A stretch of DNA of 64,000 bases from Plasmodium coatneyi (GCF_001680005.1 NC_033561.1:992001-1056000); one strand, 5' to 3'. Shown: positions 35,096 to 47,371, counted from the stretch's first letter. Translations and numbers: made by a program. Notes: a model not told the origin generated them from the letters alone.

Positions 35096-35760
35096 GTTCA
35101 GTGTTTAGGCTCAGAGTTCAGTGTTCAGGGTTCCGCTTCAGCGTTTAGTGTTTAGCGTTGAGTGTTTGGGGCTCACGATTAAGGTTCAATGTGTAGGGTT
35201 CAGGCTTTAGGGTTAAGTATCTAGGGTTTAGGTTCAGGGTATAGTGTTCAGAGTTTTGGGTTCAGGGTTTAGGCTTTAGGGTTCAGGGTTTAAGGTTGAG
35301 GGTTTAAGGTTGAGGGTTTAAGGTTGAGGGTTTAAGGTCCAGGGTTTGGGGTTCAGGGTTTAGGGTTTAGGTTTCAAGTTTTAGGGTTTAGGGTTCAGGG
35401 TTCAGGTTTCAGGGGTTTAGGTTTTAACTTTTAGGGTTTAGGGTTCAGGTTTTATGTTTTAGGTTTTTTGGCTTAGCTTTTAGGTTTCAGGGTTTAGGGT
35501 TCAGGGTTTAGGTTTTAGGGCTTTGTGATCAGTGTCTATGTTTTAGGGTTCAATGTTTATGGTTTTGGGTTTCAGGCCTTATAGTTCGGGGTTTAGAGTT
35601 TAAGGTTTAGTGTTTAGGGTGAGAGCTTTTGTATTTAGGGTTCAGGATTTAGGATTCAGTGCTTAGGGTTTAGAGTTTAGGGTTCAGGTTTTAGGGTTTA
35701 GTGTTGAGGATTTGGGGTTCAGGATTTATGGTTTCTGTGTTTAGGTTCAGAGTTTAGAAG
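35096..35760 (+). repeat. Interstitial telomere-like repeat tract
   Basis: About 660 bp of degenerate Plasmodium telomere heptamers, TT(T/C)AGGG and relatives (GGGTTTAGGG, GGGTTCAGGG, TTTAGGATT, GTTCAGTGT), with the G-rich strand on plus. The units drift most at both edges and are cleanest around 35280-35520. Such internal telomeric repeats are established for P. knowlesi chromosomes near variant-gene clusters. The tract lies between the head-to-head genes KIR3 and KIR4. Confidence 0.93.
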
Positions 35761-36850
35761 GGAAATTTTTCAGAGTAATAGAACGAAGGGTTGGGAGTAC
35801 GGAAAGGAAGGGCCTATGTATTAGGAAGGCAGCGTCTATGTAAGGAAGGGAGGTAAGTGAAGCAAAATGTGTGAAGGAAGGAGTCTGAGGTTAGGAGGGT
35901 GAAGGGAGAAGGAAGGAGAGGCTATGTAATGAGGGAATCTAAGGAGTAGGAAGGAAAGGAAAGAGGATCTAAGGAGGAAAGGTGGTCTATCGAGGGTAGT
36001 GAGGAGGGTCTAGGAAGATCTAAGGAAGGAGGAGTCTAGGGAAGAAAGGATTAGAATGAGGATTGGTAGGTGTGGAGGGAAGGTGGTAGGGGGTAAGGGA
36101 AGGGAGGTTGTTATGGGTGGTAGGGTGGAAGGAGGAAAGTTGGTGTTAGGGGTGCTGGAAGGAGGAAGGAAGTGGTATTAGGGGTGGTTTGTGGAAGGAA
36201 GGTTGTTAGGGGTCTAAGGAGGAAGGAAAGTGCCTATCGAAGGAATGGATGTGTAAGGAGGAGGAAAGGAGGGTCTAAAGAAGGAAAGGAATGTCTAAGG
36301 AAGGAAGGAAGGAGAAAAGGTGTAAGAAAGGAAAGGGATGGTCTAAGCAAAGAAGGAAGGGGTCTAAGGAGCAGGAAGGAAAGGAGGGTCTAAGGAGGGA
36401 AATGAAAGGGGGTGTTAGAAGGAAGGTTGTTAGGGGTGGACGGAAGGGTAGGTGGATCGAAGGTGGAACGAAGTTTGTTAGGGTGGTAGTTGGTGGAAGG
36501 AAGGTTGTTGTTAGGGGTGGTACGTGGAAGGAAAGGATCCAAGGAAGAAGGAAGGAGGGGATGGTCTAAGGAAGGAAAGAAGGAAAGACGGGAAGGAAGG
36601 GTTTAAGAAAGAGGAATGGAAGGGGTCTAAGGAAGGATGAAAGGGAATAGTCTAGGGTGAGGTGGTGGATGTTGGATTTCGCATTTAGTTTTAGGAGGAA
36701 GGGTCTAAGGAGGAAGAAAGGAAGGTTTAAAGGAAAAAAAAAAAGAAAAAAGAAAATGTTTTAAAAAAAAAGGAGGAAGGTTTAAGGAAAATGAAAAAAA
36801 AAGAAAAAGGGAAGGTTCATGTAAAAAAAAGGAAGGTTAAGATGAAAGTA
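35760..36850 (+). repeat. Purine-rich satellite next to the telomere-like tract
   Basis: About 1.1 kb of GGAAGGAGGGTCTAAGG and GGTTGTTAGGGGTGG units fading into A-rich sequence after 36720. It is the same family as the KIR1 last intron in the same orientation, but no KIR exon flanks it. Open frames within it are translated repeats, not genes. Confidence 0.85.
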
Positions 36851-37627
36851 GGTTGTTTAAGGAGAATGGAAGAGAAGAGAGAATGAAAAGAAAGAAATTA
36901 GTAAATTTAGGAAGAAAAAGGTACAGGTGACCGTAGAAGTATAGCATTAACTTAAAAAAGTGAAAGGAGTGGCTTCCATTAATGTAATGTACACGTCACA
37001 CACATATATATAAAAATATGCAGGTTGTACATATTAGGATGGAAAGAAGAAGTAATGTTAGGCAAAAAATGTTGAACTTGAATGTGCACTAAAAGGGAAA
37101 GGGAAGCTTATATAATATGATATACACACCTCATGTTTGAATGAGTTCATTTGTAGTGTACTCAACAGAGAAAGATAAAAGGAGGTAATCATTATTGTTC
37201 AATGATCATGACTGGAAGGAGAAGGAAATGGGTTTGTACTGCATCATATTCTTATGCGCAATTTTGCATAATTTAGTAATATATAATGAAGGAAAAGTAG
37301 TAAAGGGGGGGAGGAGGGTAGAGATCGTTCTTTATTTTTTTTTTACTTTGTTATCTCCTGTGTGTGTTCATTACCATTTTTACTTTAATTATGTACATGA
37401 TGATTTCAATACATGTGGATGGTGGATTATCATTTTTTGAAAAATTAAAAATTGTGTATTGTTGGGAGGGAAGAGTAAAAATTTGAATACCTACTCCTTT
37501 CATAATCATCATAAATCAATTAGAAATCTGATATGTATTTCCAAACTACATGAACACATGAACACATGAACATATGAACACTATCTTTAACATAACTTCA
37601 ATTATATATTGAGGGTATTCATAAACC
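36851..37627. other. KIR4 upstream spacer
   Basis: AT-rich 5' flank of KIR4 with TCATTATTGTTCAATGATCATGACTGG near 37185-37215, a weak relative of the block seen between other KIR pairs. No gene is supported. Confidence 0.45.
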
Positions 37628-40500
37628 ATGGTAAAAGAATAATACAGCTCATTCCATTATTAAAAATGTGTATATATACAGAAAGTAGTATATATATGTG
37701 TACACACATATATATACATATGTTCCCCACGTGTATATCATATAATAATAATAGTGGAAATGTAGTGTAAATGTATTGATGTATACACTACTCTATTTCA
37801 ATTCTATGTTTTTAGGATGCGGAAGATACAGTTACATTACCCTCAAAGGAAATATACGCTGAATTCGAAAATGGAAGAAGGAGTTGTACATTCCGAGGGC
37901 GGAGGGGGGGGAACCTTAGTGATCTGCAACAGAAGGTGAAACAGTCATGGAATCAGTATGGAGGGGGCAATGATGAGAACTTAGCCAAGAAAATTGCAAG
38001 TAATTACTGTTACGCATGTGAAGGGAAGGGGGGGGAGAGGGCGATCCTCTGTCCGATTATGATCGTTGTAATTTTTTATATTATTGGTTGGGTACTAAAG
38101 TAAAGGAAAAATTTCAGGAAAGAAGCAAATTCTCAATGGTTATGAGAGCAATTAATGGGGACCTGAAGGATTTCAAGTCGCACGAATTATGCAATAATAT
38201 ATACCCTGGAATTGACAAAGAACGTTTCGACGAGGCTAAAATATTATTTGATTGGTACTATAACTACAGCAAACTACAGAATAGCGACAAATGTAGCGAG
38301 TATTGCAATAATAAGGAAAAATGTAATGCCCCCTTCGAGAAAGCCAAATCAACATATGAGAAGGTAAAACAAGAGTGTGGGACCACTGGAGGAGATCAAT
38401 ATTGTCCCAAATTTAGGAGCAAGGAAAAGGGGAGGGGGGAATATAAGCAACCAGAAAAATTAACGTGCCCTAAACTACCAGCATCAACAACACCACAGGT
38501 TGGTTACTTTCTATTCATAATATATAAGTACTATGAGCATAATACTCCATGTGCGCTATATAATAATAAAAATGTAAGGAATATACATATGGAAAGCACC
38601 CATTTATACGAAATTTATTCTTTGCTTATTTATATTTTTATAGGTCACAGACACAAGTAAATTACCTTCAAAAAAAATATACGATGCGTTAGACGAAGGA
38701 AGAGAAGGTAAAAGTTGTTCACTCAACGGAAGCAAACGGAACAACAGTACACTGGAACAGAGTGTGAAAAGATCAGTAGAGTCGTACGGAGGACAAAATT
38801 GGAGTTGGATCCATCAAATTCCAGGGAACTACTGTGTAGCATGTAAGGGAACAGGGAGGGGAGATTTCGCTTCTTTGTCCAATAGTGATCGTTATAACTT
38901 TTTCTATTATTGGTTGGGTGACAAAATAAATAAGGAAGAAATTAGGGGAGGAGGCTCTCTCTCAATGGTTATGGGGCCAATTTATAACACGCTGAAGGAT
39001 TCCATGTATAAATGTAAGTGTGAAAATCTGTACGGAGGTATTTGGAAGGAACGTTTCGAAAAGGCTAAAATACTATTCGACTGGTACTATAATTATAAGG
39101 AATTAGCAGGGAAGGATCAGGAGTGTCAGAAATATTGCAATGGCGGAAAATGTGACACCTTGTACAGAGCAGCTAAATCAACATATGACGGGTTCAATGA
39201 AGCTTGCAGACGCGAGCGCGGAGAATTATATTGTGAAGAATTTGAAAGAAAAAAAGTAAAGCAGGACGGGGAATTCAAAGAACCACAGCCATTGAAATGT
39301 CCGCAAGTAAAGGAACCGCAGGTCACATCAGCTCCGCAAAATTCAGGTCCTACCCTAGGAAGGAGCGCAGCTCAAGGGGATCAAACAGGTCTACCGGATC
39401 TACCACCTGGCCCAGAAGGTATGGCAAATAACAAATAATATATATACAAAATATGTGTATGTGTGCATATAATATTCTATTCATGATATAATCAAAGAAC
39501 ATGAAAATATAGGGGGGAGGAACGCATATATATGTATATATATATATATAATAACCCCAAATGTATAATACAAAAGTACTATTATTGTTATTATTATAAG
39601 AGAGGGGCATAGACCCACACTGCACCCCCCTTTTGTACGCGCAATATTACAAAATTTGCCCCTTCCCACAATTTATATATATCATATAACCCCCCCCCTC
39701 CACCCCTAACACCACCGTCCATCTCCCCCCTGTCTTATTTTCCTTTAGCAGTTTTACAACCATCTGTAGAACCTACTCAACCTACTCCTCAAGCAGCAGT
39801 AACATCATCATCAGAAACATCCGGACAGCAAACAAGTAGAGCTGGGGCAGGATTTACCTCCAGTGGTGGAAGTGGAGCACCAGTACCCGGAGGAGAGAAT
39901 GGAAGACGGCATGATAGAGTAACACGGGAAGCCACTTTTAATTTACCACAAGGGGGGGGTCAAAATGGAGGTTTAATAAGTTCAGGGAGTACAAGAGCAG
40001 AAGGTGCACTCCTTCCTTTAGATACCACCCCAATCGTCTCCTCTGCACTTGGCGCATTAGGAGGATTGGCTTCCATTGCCGTTCTCTTGTACAAGGTAAT
40101 TCCGGCCCCTCTATAATTGGAGTAATATAAATAATAGTAGCATTTTATTCATATTTACTTCTTCTATATAATCAATAAGTATAAAGAGGGGAGGGTCCTT
40201 TGTATGATGTCCATGGGACACACATTTCTCCCATTACTCCTTCTCTCCTTCGCCCTTCTTTTTCCTTAGTATACTTCTGTATTTTCCTGGATAGGTAAAA
40301 CCCCCAAAACCGGAAAAAGATCAACAGAACGTAATTTGAATACATCTACAAGCGGCTCTACATTAGACGGCTCAACAACGGAATATTCCACTGAAGGTTC
40401 CACTGTAGGTTCAATGACCTATAATGTGGAAGACGAGATGCTACCTGGCAGAAGGAGGAACAATGGAGGCAGGAGGAATATTAGTTATGCGCATATGTAA
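37628..40500 (+). CDS. KIR4: two-ectodomain KIR with a frameshift in domain A
   Basis: Exons 37628-37630 (ATG only, before GTAAAA), 37816-38498, 38644-39418, 39749-40095 and 40270-40500. Domain A is open from DAEDTVTLPSKEIYAEF to a run of eight G at about 38028-38035. There the frame must shift by one base to continue as the family core YYWLGTKVKEKFQ. Exon length is one base short of a codon multiple, so one extra G would repair it. Domain B (VTDTSKLPSKKIYDALDE, FFYYWLGDKINKEE) is intact. A further exon adds a long Ser/Gly/Pro/Gln linker and a weak helix ending SIAVLLYK. The tail begins YTSVFSWIGKTPKTG and ends ISYAHM. It is either a recent pseudogene or an intact gene with a homopolymer error. 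Exon 1 is the least certain part. Confidence 0.75.
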
Positions 40501-41239
40501 TGTTACAGTCGTCCTGAATTATGGAATGTAGAAAACATTATGTTCCTTAAATTATAAATGGCATTCATTGTTCATTATTATTTTTCCTTTTCTCCTTTTA
40601 TTATTGCAAAACACAAACTATATATATTGTGCACAGTATGTTTTGCAATATATTGTACTGTGCCATGTTGTTATGTGAACACAGTTAATAATGGACAAAC
40701 TGTGCAAAATGTGAACACCGTTAAAATGAAAAACTGTAAAACGGAAACTATAAAAATGTGAACTGTTAAAATGAAAAACTGTATAAAATGTGTGAACGCA
40801 GTTAAAATGAAAACTGTATAAAATGTGTGAACACAGTTAAAAATGAAAGTTGTGTAAAATGTGAACACAGTTAAAATGAAAACTGTAAAACGTGAACCAG
40901 TAAATTAACAATTGCGAATGATGAAACGTGCAAAAAGGATTTATGTCCTTGTCGCCGTCGCTGCTGCGGGGAAGAAGTGGGACGTGCACCAGCGAGCGCG
41001 TGCGAAGCAATATTACACGGCGCAAAATTACACCACGTAAAATATTACAAAAAAAAAAAATGAATTAAAAACAAGATTGAAAAAAAAAAAAAAAAAAAGT
41101 CATGAAATTGATATTGCAAAAAAAAAAAAAAAAAAAAATTAAAAATTCAACGCACAGAAAAAAAACAAGATTGCAAAGAAAAAAAAAAAAAAAAGAAAGA
41201 AAAAAATTTAAGGGGAAAGGAGGTAAAGGCCACTTTGTT
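40501..41239. other. KIR4/KIR5 convergent spacer
   Basis: Contains the minisatellite listed at 40675-40900 and several poly(dA) runs at about 41045-41210. No KIR-type 3' hairpin or motif is visible after the KIR4 stop codon. No gene is supported. Confidence 0.5.
40675..40900 (+). repeat. Minisatellite downstream of KIR4
   Basis: Roughly seven units of about 30-37 bp built from GTGAACACAGTTAAAATGAA, AACTGTATAAAATGT and shortened forms. It is AT-rich and non-coding. Confidence 0.85.
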
Positions 41240-41288
41240 TCTTACACTGTATAAACTATGCGTGGTTATTTATGCATCCCTGAAGGGG
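41240..41288 (-). promoter_or_regulatory. KIR5 3' element: short hairpin plus motif
   Basis: About 48 nt after the pseudogene's stop, a short hairpin (CCCT with AGGG) is followed in sense by GCATAAATAACCACGCATAG and TTTATACAGTGTAAG. This is one of the best-preserved copies, nearly identical to that of KIR7. Confidence 0.7.
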
Positions 41289-41335
41289 GAGAGGGAACAT
41301 TTCCTTTCGTATTTAGGTGTTACATTACAATGGTG

Positions 41336-42974
41336 TTACATGTTTTGATAACGTATATTTTGGTGATGACCTGGTGCATTATTTGTCCTCGTGCGTTGTC
41401 CATTATTTCCCCTTCTTCTGCTAGAATGTGCAGTAGTGTATGGGACGGAATCCTCTGTTGACTCATCCGAAGAGTACTCTGTTGAATTGTCCGTTCCATA
41501 TTCTGCTGCGGAAGATTCTGTGTAATCTGTTATTGAATTCTCTGTTAAATGTTCTTTCGTATCGTCCGTGTAATCTGTTGTGGAAGCTTCTGTGGAGTAT
41601 TCGGTATAATCCTCAGTTTCTCTATCCAAGTTATACCTCGCGGACCTTCTTTTCCTTACATCAGAAGAGTTATTTTTCCGAGAGAATAATGAGGTATACT
41701 AATACGGGGAAGGAAGAAAAGGAGAAAGGATGGCGGAAACATGTACCACCAATGTGCATTTATTGTGTACATTGGATATTTATAGCTTCAAAGGGAATGA
41801 ATATTTCCCTTAAATATTATAACGGATGCTATCAAGCATCATATGTACCTTATATAGAAGGAATGTAATGACCCCAATTCCTATTGTGGGAAGTGCGGTC
41901 GACACGATTGGGATGGTAGGGATGATCGTGCCCGTTCCGGATGAGGTTCCGGAGGAGGTGGATGTTTCCACCTGACCATTTCCAAGTTCATGACTGCCGC
42001 CCGCAGAATCTGGTTCGATTTCAGTGAGTTCCTTTGTGACCCCTAATGCAGTTTGCGTATGCTGTGGTCTAACATCCTGTGAAGAATGGTGCAGAGACCC
42101 CTGCCGAGAATCTGTCTCATCAGAGGACTGCAGACCAGGTTGAACCGATGTAGTTGCTGTATGGGATTCAGTAACTTTCACCATTGGCGATTTCAAATCG
42201 GGCCCCTTAGCATTTGCTGTTTCTACAAGTGGTGAATCTTGCGGTTCTTCAAGCCCTGCTGCTTCATGTCCAGGCTCCGCATCGCCTGGTGGTTCCGTGG
42301 GGGCACACGGACTTTCTATTTCTTTTATAGTTTCGGGTTCCAAACCTACTTTCGTCATTAATTGCTTGAGTTTCGAAACATCCCCCCGTTGAAACATTCT
42401 ATCGAATTCTTTATAATAATCAATCTCATCATCCCTATCATTAATATATGGACAATCTTCCTGCATTTTCTTATAGGCATTCACAACATCCTGCAGAATT
42501 GCCATACATTCTTTCTTATAGATTCTTTTACAGTCCGTTTCTCCATTTTTTATTTTTTCATAATTCTCTTTTAATCGAATAATATTTTCATTGGTCCAAA
42601 ATGTTCCTCTGTAATGTTTTTATATAGTACGTTGCACGTACTTAAAGGAATCTTACTATTCAGAATTTTATATATTTTTCCATAACTCCTGGACATGCAC
42701 TGTCCAGTCTTACCTTGTTGAAGCATATATCTCCTAACCAATAATAGAAGAAACGTCAATATTTATTCTTCAGGTCTGCCTTCGATTTTACTGGACACAT
42801 TCTGCACCAGGCACCCATAATTCTACTTATATAATTCATAAAGTCCCCATCTTGCTTCAATTGTCTCTGTAATTCATCACTTACCTCCTCCTTTCTCTTA
42901 TAACATACACACCTACCCACGACTACATCGAAGGAATTATAAATTTGCTCTGCGGAAAAATTCATTATACTCAT
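41336..42974 (-). pseudogene. KIR5: degenerate KIR pseudogene
   Basis: The tail exon is intact (41698-41336, YTSLFSRKNNSSDVRKRR to RYQNM) and its intron to 41849 has good sites. The ectodomain exon is broken. Reading from 42974, the frame FSAEQIYNSFDVVVGRCVCY runs to an in-frame TGA at about 42757, exactly at the family core that continues RFFYYWLGDICFNK. A frameshift follows before KIYKILNSKIPLS, and another between GPMKILFD and ENYEKIKNGETDC. From there the frame is open through a long Glu/Ser/Thr/Pro linker to the helix ALPTIGIGVITFLLYK. No exon 1 is evident. It is the only KIR here without a head-to-head partner. Confidence 0.82.
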
Positions 42975-44065
42975 GGTTCATATTTATAATAAATAATTCT
43001 CGCTTATTAAGTTGTGTGCGCATATTACACTATACTCCTGTATATTTCATGTCCTACGGAATATTTATTGGATACTACATATGTTCAGTTATCCTGTTAT
43101 AATATTCTTCCACTTTTGATATTCCCCTTTCCCTTTGTATCAGAATTCTAATCCAAGGTGATTCTGCTCTCAATACATACACTCCATGCATATACCCTTC
43201 TGCAGTTCACCCTTCTATTACTTCTTCTTCCATGTTCAACTTATAATTATGTCTGCAAGTACATAAAGTTCCCTATTCTTACATTAAATGATTTACACTC
43301 CCTCCTTTTCGTTCTAATCACACTCTGTGTCAGTTTGTGTGTTCCTACATTATATTATATTTTTCCCTACTTCTTCTTTCTTTTAAAACATAATTTTTTC
43401 CTCTTAAAAAGGTGAAAATTTTAAATTACGTTATTTGGATTGGGAATATTCTGAACTTACAGTTCTTATTAGAATTCCTTCCCATAGCACATATATTTAT
43501 TGTTTATTAAGCATTTTACTTTTCTTTCCTTTTTAGTTATATTATTATACTTTGTTTCACTTTGTGCGTCGCTATATTATTTCATATCGTTCTTGTTTCT
43601 TCTTTTAGAAAATAAATTCTTCCCTTTAAAAATAAAAATTTTAGAATTATTGTATTTTTATTCAAGAAATATTCTACGTAAACTTAGAATTCCCATTAAA
43701 AATTCTTCCTACAACATATTCACCCACGTCATGTTGAGCACTGCATTTTCTTCTTATAATTATATGTTCATCAATATTTTTTGCCAAATATATGTGCATA
43801 AGGAAGAAATATATGTGAAATGTGGTTTAAATTTATTTTAAATTTTGTGTTCTGTTCTTTATAAAGGAATATGAGTATATGGCTCCCTGTATATGGGTAC
43901 TCCTTCTGGTGCCTATTTCTGCTGCAGTTATGTATTCTTATTCCGCACAAATAAAATTTTATCTTGCCATTTTCCTTCCTTCTTTTTTTCTTCCTTTCTT
44001 CCTTTCTTCTAATATTAATTTTTTTTTTCTTTTCCTTTTTTTTAGTATTTACACCTTAGGTGTAT
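42975..44065. other. Spacer upstream of the KIR5 pseudogene
   Basis: T-rich spacer, with repeated TTCTTCCTTTCTTCC pyrimidine runs near 43975-44040. Where a plus-strand partner of KIR5 would be expected I find no KIR ectodomain, helix or tail sequence. Confidence 0.5.
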
Positions 44066-44074
44066 AGCTTTCCC

Positions 44075-44335
44075 AAAACAGCTGAACACCAGGTCACATT
44101 GTTCTTCTTACACCCTGGAACACCTAAACACCAGGCTACATTGTTGTTCTTACATCCTAAAACAGCTGAACCACCAGGCCATATTGTTGTTCCTACACCC
44201 TAAAACACCTAAATACCAGGCCACACTGTTCTTCTCACACCCTGAAACAGCTTAACACAAGGCCACATTGTTGTCCTTACACCCATAAAACAGCTAAATA
44301 TAAGGGCATATTGTTATTTTTATACCCTAAAAGCT
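44075..44335 (+). repeat. Minisatellite between KIR5 and KIR6 (about 57-bp unit)
   Basis: Five units of about 50-60 bp built around AACACCAGGCTACATTGTTG, TTCTTACACCCTAAAACA and alternating AGCTGAA / CCTAAA. A single related copy (ACAGCTAAAAACCAGGCTAC) lies downstream of KIR9 at about 55997-56025. Confidence 0.85.
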
Positions 44336-44344
44336 TAATTTTAA

Positions 44345-44490
44345 GTGTGAAATCCTACACATACAGACCACCTAAAATGCGATATCCTACACACACACAT
44401 CCATAAAATGCGAAATCCTACACACATACCCCTAAAATGCGAAATCCTACACACATACCCCTAAAATGCGAAATCCTACATACACACCCA
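44345..44490 (+). repeat. Minisatellite of AAATGCGAAATCCTACACAC units
   Basis: Four to five units of 30-36 bp, CCTAAAATGCGAAATCCTAC plus ACACATACC, directly after the previous array. Non-coding. The remaining sequence up to KIR6 (44491-44900) is T- and A-rich spacer. Confidence 0.85.
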
Positions 44491-44900
44491 CCACTGATTC
44501 ATTCATTTCCTTATTCGCTCCTTTTTTTCTCCTTATTTTTTTTTTTTTTCTTCTTTTTTTGCACTTTCCCAGTTGCCACACACCACGCGCTTCTTTAAAA
44601 AAAAAAAAAATTCCGTTACACTTGTTGCCGTATGTGTAACATTTGTTCGTACTCTTCTTCCCTGTGGCTATATATTTGCCCTTTGAAGAAATTTAAGATG
44701 CCCGAAAAAATGAGAAGAGGTGTAAAAGAAAAAAAAAAAAACAAATAAGAAAAAGAAGAATGAAATAAAGAAAAAAAAAGAAAGAAATGGTATTGCTTGG
44801 CACATCAGAACGCAAGGCGACGCAAAGCAAAAAAGAGCATGGGGTGCAGAGTTAACGCAATCGTTAAAAAAAAAAAAAAAGGCGGAATGCCATTTTGCCC

Positions 44901-44949
44901 TTTTACACTGCATGGACGTTGTGGTTATTTATATAGCCCCCAGGGGGGC
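44901..44949 (-). promoter_or_regulatory. KIR6 3' element: hairpin plus motif
   Basis: 17 nt after the KIR6 stop, GCCCCC and GGGGGC arms with a minimal loop are followed in sense by TATAAATAACCACAACG and CATGCAGTGTAAAA. Confidence 0.7.
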
Positions 44950-44965
44950 ACCCATCCATTTAATG

Positions 44966-47371
44966 CTACATATTCTGATAACCTATATTTTGGTGGCCTC
45001 GTCTATTATTTGTTCTTCTTCCTCTGTGTGGTCTTCTGTATATGGTAGGTGCATCTATTGATTCTACTGTTGAGTTCTCTGTTGAATATTCCGTTGGACC
45101 TATTGTTGAATTATTCTCTGAGGAGTAATCGGTGAAATTTTCAATTCGTGTGCCGGAGTTCCGTCCTATTGATCTTCTTTTTCTTCCGTTTCTACTATTG
45201 TTATTACCAAAGTAGTTACTTACCCAAGAGGGTAGGAGATTATACTGCGAAAGGAGGAACGAAGGAGGGGGTTAGAATGAAAGAGGAAGGACGTGGGGGA
45301 AGGGAAGAAAAAAGAAGGGGAAGGGATGGAAGGAAGGTTTAGAAATATGCACCATATATATATAAAACAACCTCCTATGTTCAGGGTTTAAGAACAGGAA
45401 AAAATATTAATAAGTGACGTTATTAATATTTTAAGTGCGTAAAGTGTTAATTACTTTGTAAAGGAAGAAAGCAGCCGCTGGTAATCCTAGCAATGTTAAT
45501 GTGGAAGAGACACCAGCAACAGCGCTCCCAGAGGAGGTTGCTTCTGTTGTGTTTAATTGATGCGATTTGTCCACTACAGGTTTCCGTAATAATTCCAATT
45601 TAGATTTCAATTCTGAAAGCTCCCTATAACTTCGATCAGAAAGAATTCTCTGGAATTCTTTACACCAATCATCTTTATTATCTTTCCTTGGACATTTTGC
45701 GTTCATATATGTATAGGCTGAAAGAGCTTGTTCCAGGTGACAGTAATATTTCTCAATACACTGAGACTTAGGTGCCCCAGAATCACCACGCACATAGTCT
45801 TCTATAGTTGAATAATCATAAGAACAATCGAATATTTCTTTCAATTTCTGGAATTCGTTTTCGCCAATATTAGTGTATGTGAGCCCCCGCTCAATTCCGT
45901 TAAGCTTGTTTCCCAGTTGAAGGTAAATGTTGTTCATAATTTCTTTAAATGAATTCCTGTCCTTTGCGCTTTTCCATACTTTACTTCCTAGCCAATAATA
46001 GAATAAATAGTATGTGGGACCATTTATTTTATTTTCGTCTTTCCTATTAATTAGGTAACACCAACCTTTTGCTATTTTATCAGCATCCTTCTTAATATTT
46101 ACATAATCCCTTAATTCATTCTCTAAAGAAGTCTTCAATGTAGTCCCATCCGTATCCCATTTACACGCAGGTGTACCGTCGACACTGTAATCTATTCCTT
46201 CGTCCAATTCATTGTACATTAATTTTGAATTCAAATTTTCCAAATTGCAGTCCTGTAGATATAATTGTAAAAATAAGTATGTGTTCCTACATATGGTCAT
46301 GGTATGACATGGATGGAAATATTATATGTGTACACACATGAATGTGTCCGTGATAAGTATAAAATACCCCCTAATATTTTCTTTCTATTCACCACGACTG
46401 ACGCCATCAGCAAGAAGGGCCAATAGCAGTGACAATTTTAGTGATGCAAACCTGGTTTTGGTCCGGATTTGGTTTGTGTTTTGGTGGGTAAGGTGCTCCA
46501 TTTTCTAGTTCTAATAGTTTCTGGCGATTGCAGTATTTTTCCTCTTTTTCCTCATTAAACCACTTACAGTAAGGATCATCCTTATTCTCTGGACTCTTAC
46601 AATGCGCTCCTGCATTAATACATGCTGTACCAATTTTCCGCAGGTACGTTAAATATGTCTGACCATATGTACCCCTATATTGCTCTGCATGCCTCTGTAT
46701 GGTATTATAGTTATAGCAAAAATCATATATTTCTTTTATGTATCCGAGAAGGTACCAGTTAATATTAGATTTGTACATAACTTTACATTTATGATTATAG
46801 GGAATTTTTTTCAGAGTTTCGTATATTTCTCCCATGAAATTCTTTAACTTCGTTCTGTCGTCATGGCTGTGGAATCTATGTTCCATCCAGTAATAAAAAA
46901 AAAGACAGGGATCACCACTGGAGTCCGGTTTTTCATTCTTTAATTTGTGTGCGCAACAATAAGCATCCAGGACCATTTCATCGGTACCAGCAAGTTCGGG
47001 GTTTTTCCCTAACTTATTCTGTAAAACTTTCCCCCATTGTTCAGGCCAAATATCCCTACATCTACATTCGATCTTAACGGGTGCGTCGAACTTTTCATAA
47101 TAATCGACCCTTGAGGGTAACCGCTGTAAAGGTGGTATCTGCAAATATAGATAGCAAGAAATAGAATATATATATATATATGTCTACATATATACACATA
47201 TATAGCAGCATATATATATTTACATTCATGTACTCCTCTCACATTTCCCCATTCCTTTTACACTACATCATATCATATATATGAAATATTACACACACAC
47301 TATATAATTATCTATGTTGCATAGAAAAGGGGGGCAACCTCTCCAAATATTTTTTTCCCTACCGTCGACAT
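44966..47371 (-). CDS. KIR6: KIR variant surface antigen with two ectodomains
   Basis: Exons 47371-47363 (MST), 47138-46452, 46252-45455 and 45244-44966 give 590 residues, all phase 0. Domain A begins IPPLQRLPSRVDYYEKFD and has LFFYYWMEHRFHSHD in place of the usual WLGD, then FCYNYNTIQR. Domain B begins DCNLENLNSKLMYNELDE and has YLFYYWLGSKVWKS and FDCSYDYSTIED. Its exon continues without a break into the linker and helix STLTLLGLPAAAFFLYK. The tail exon begins YNLLPSWVSNYFGNN and ends GYQNM. The gene is closest to KIR10 in exon layout, tail type and downstream sequence, so the two are probably duplicates. The domain A donor (CAG|GTTTGC) is the least certain junction. Confidence 0.87.

Noticed and set aside
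36172..36569. Arg/Lys/Gly-rich open frames
   Set aside because: They are translated purine satellite with no start context, splice structure or stable composition.
42975..44065. A lost plus-strand partner of KIR5
   Set aside because: Expected from the pairing rule, but no KIR ectodomain core, helix or YxxM tail is present in any frame.
46407..47144. A tail-less KIR gene on its own
   Set aside because: There is no helix or tail, and a donor leads in phase into the exon at 46252. It is domain A of KIR6. The same reasoning applies to 57918-58619 in KIR10.
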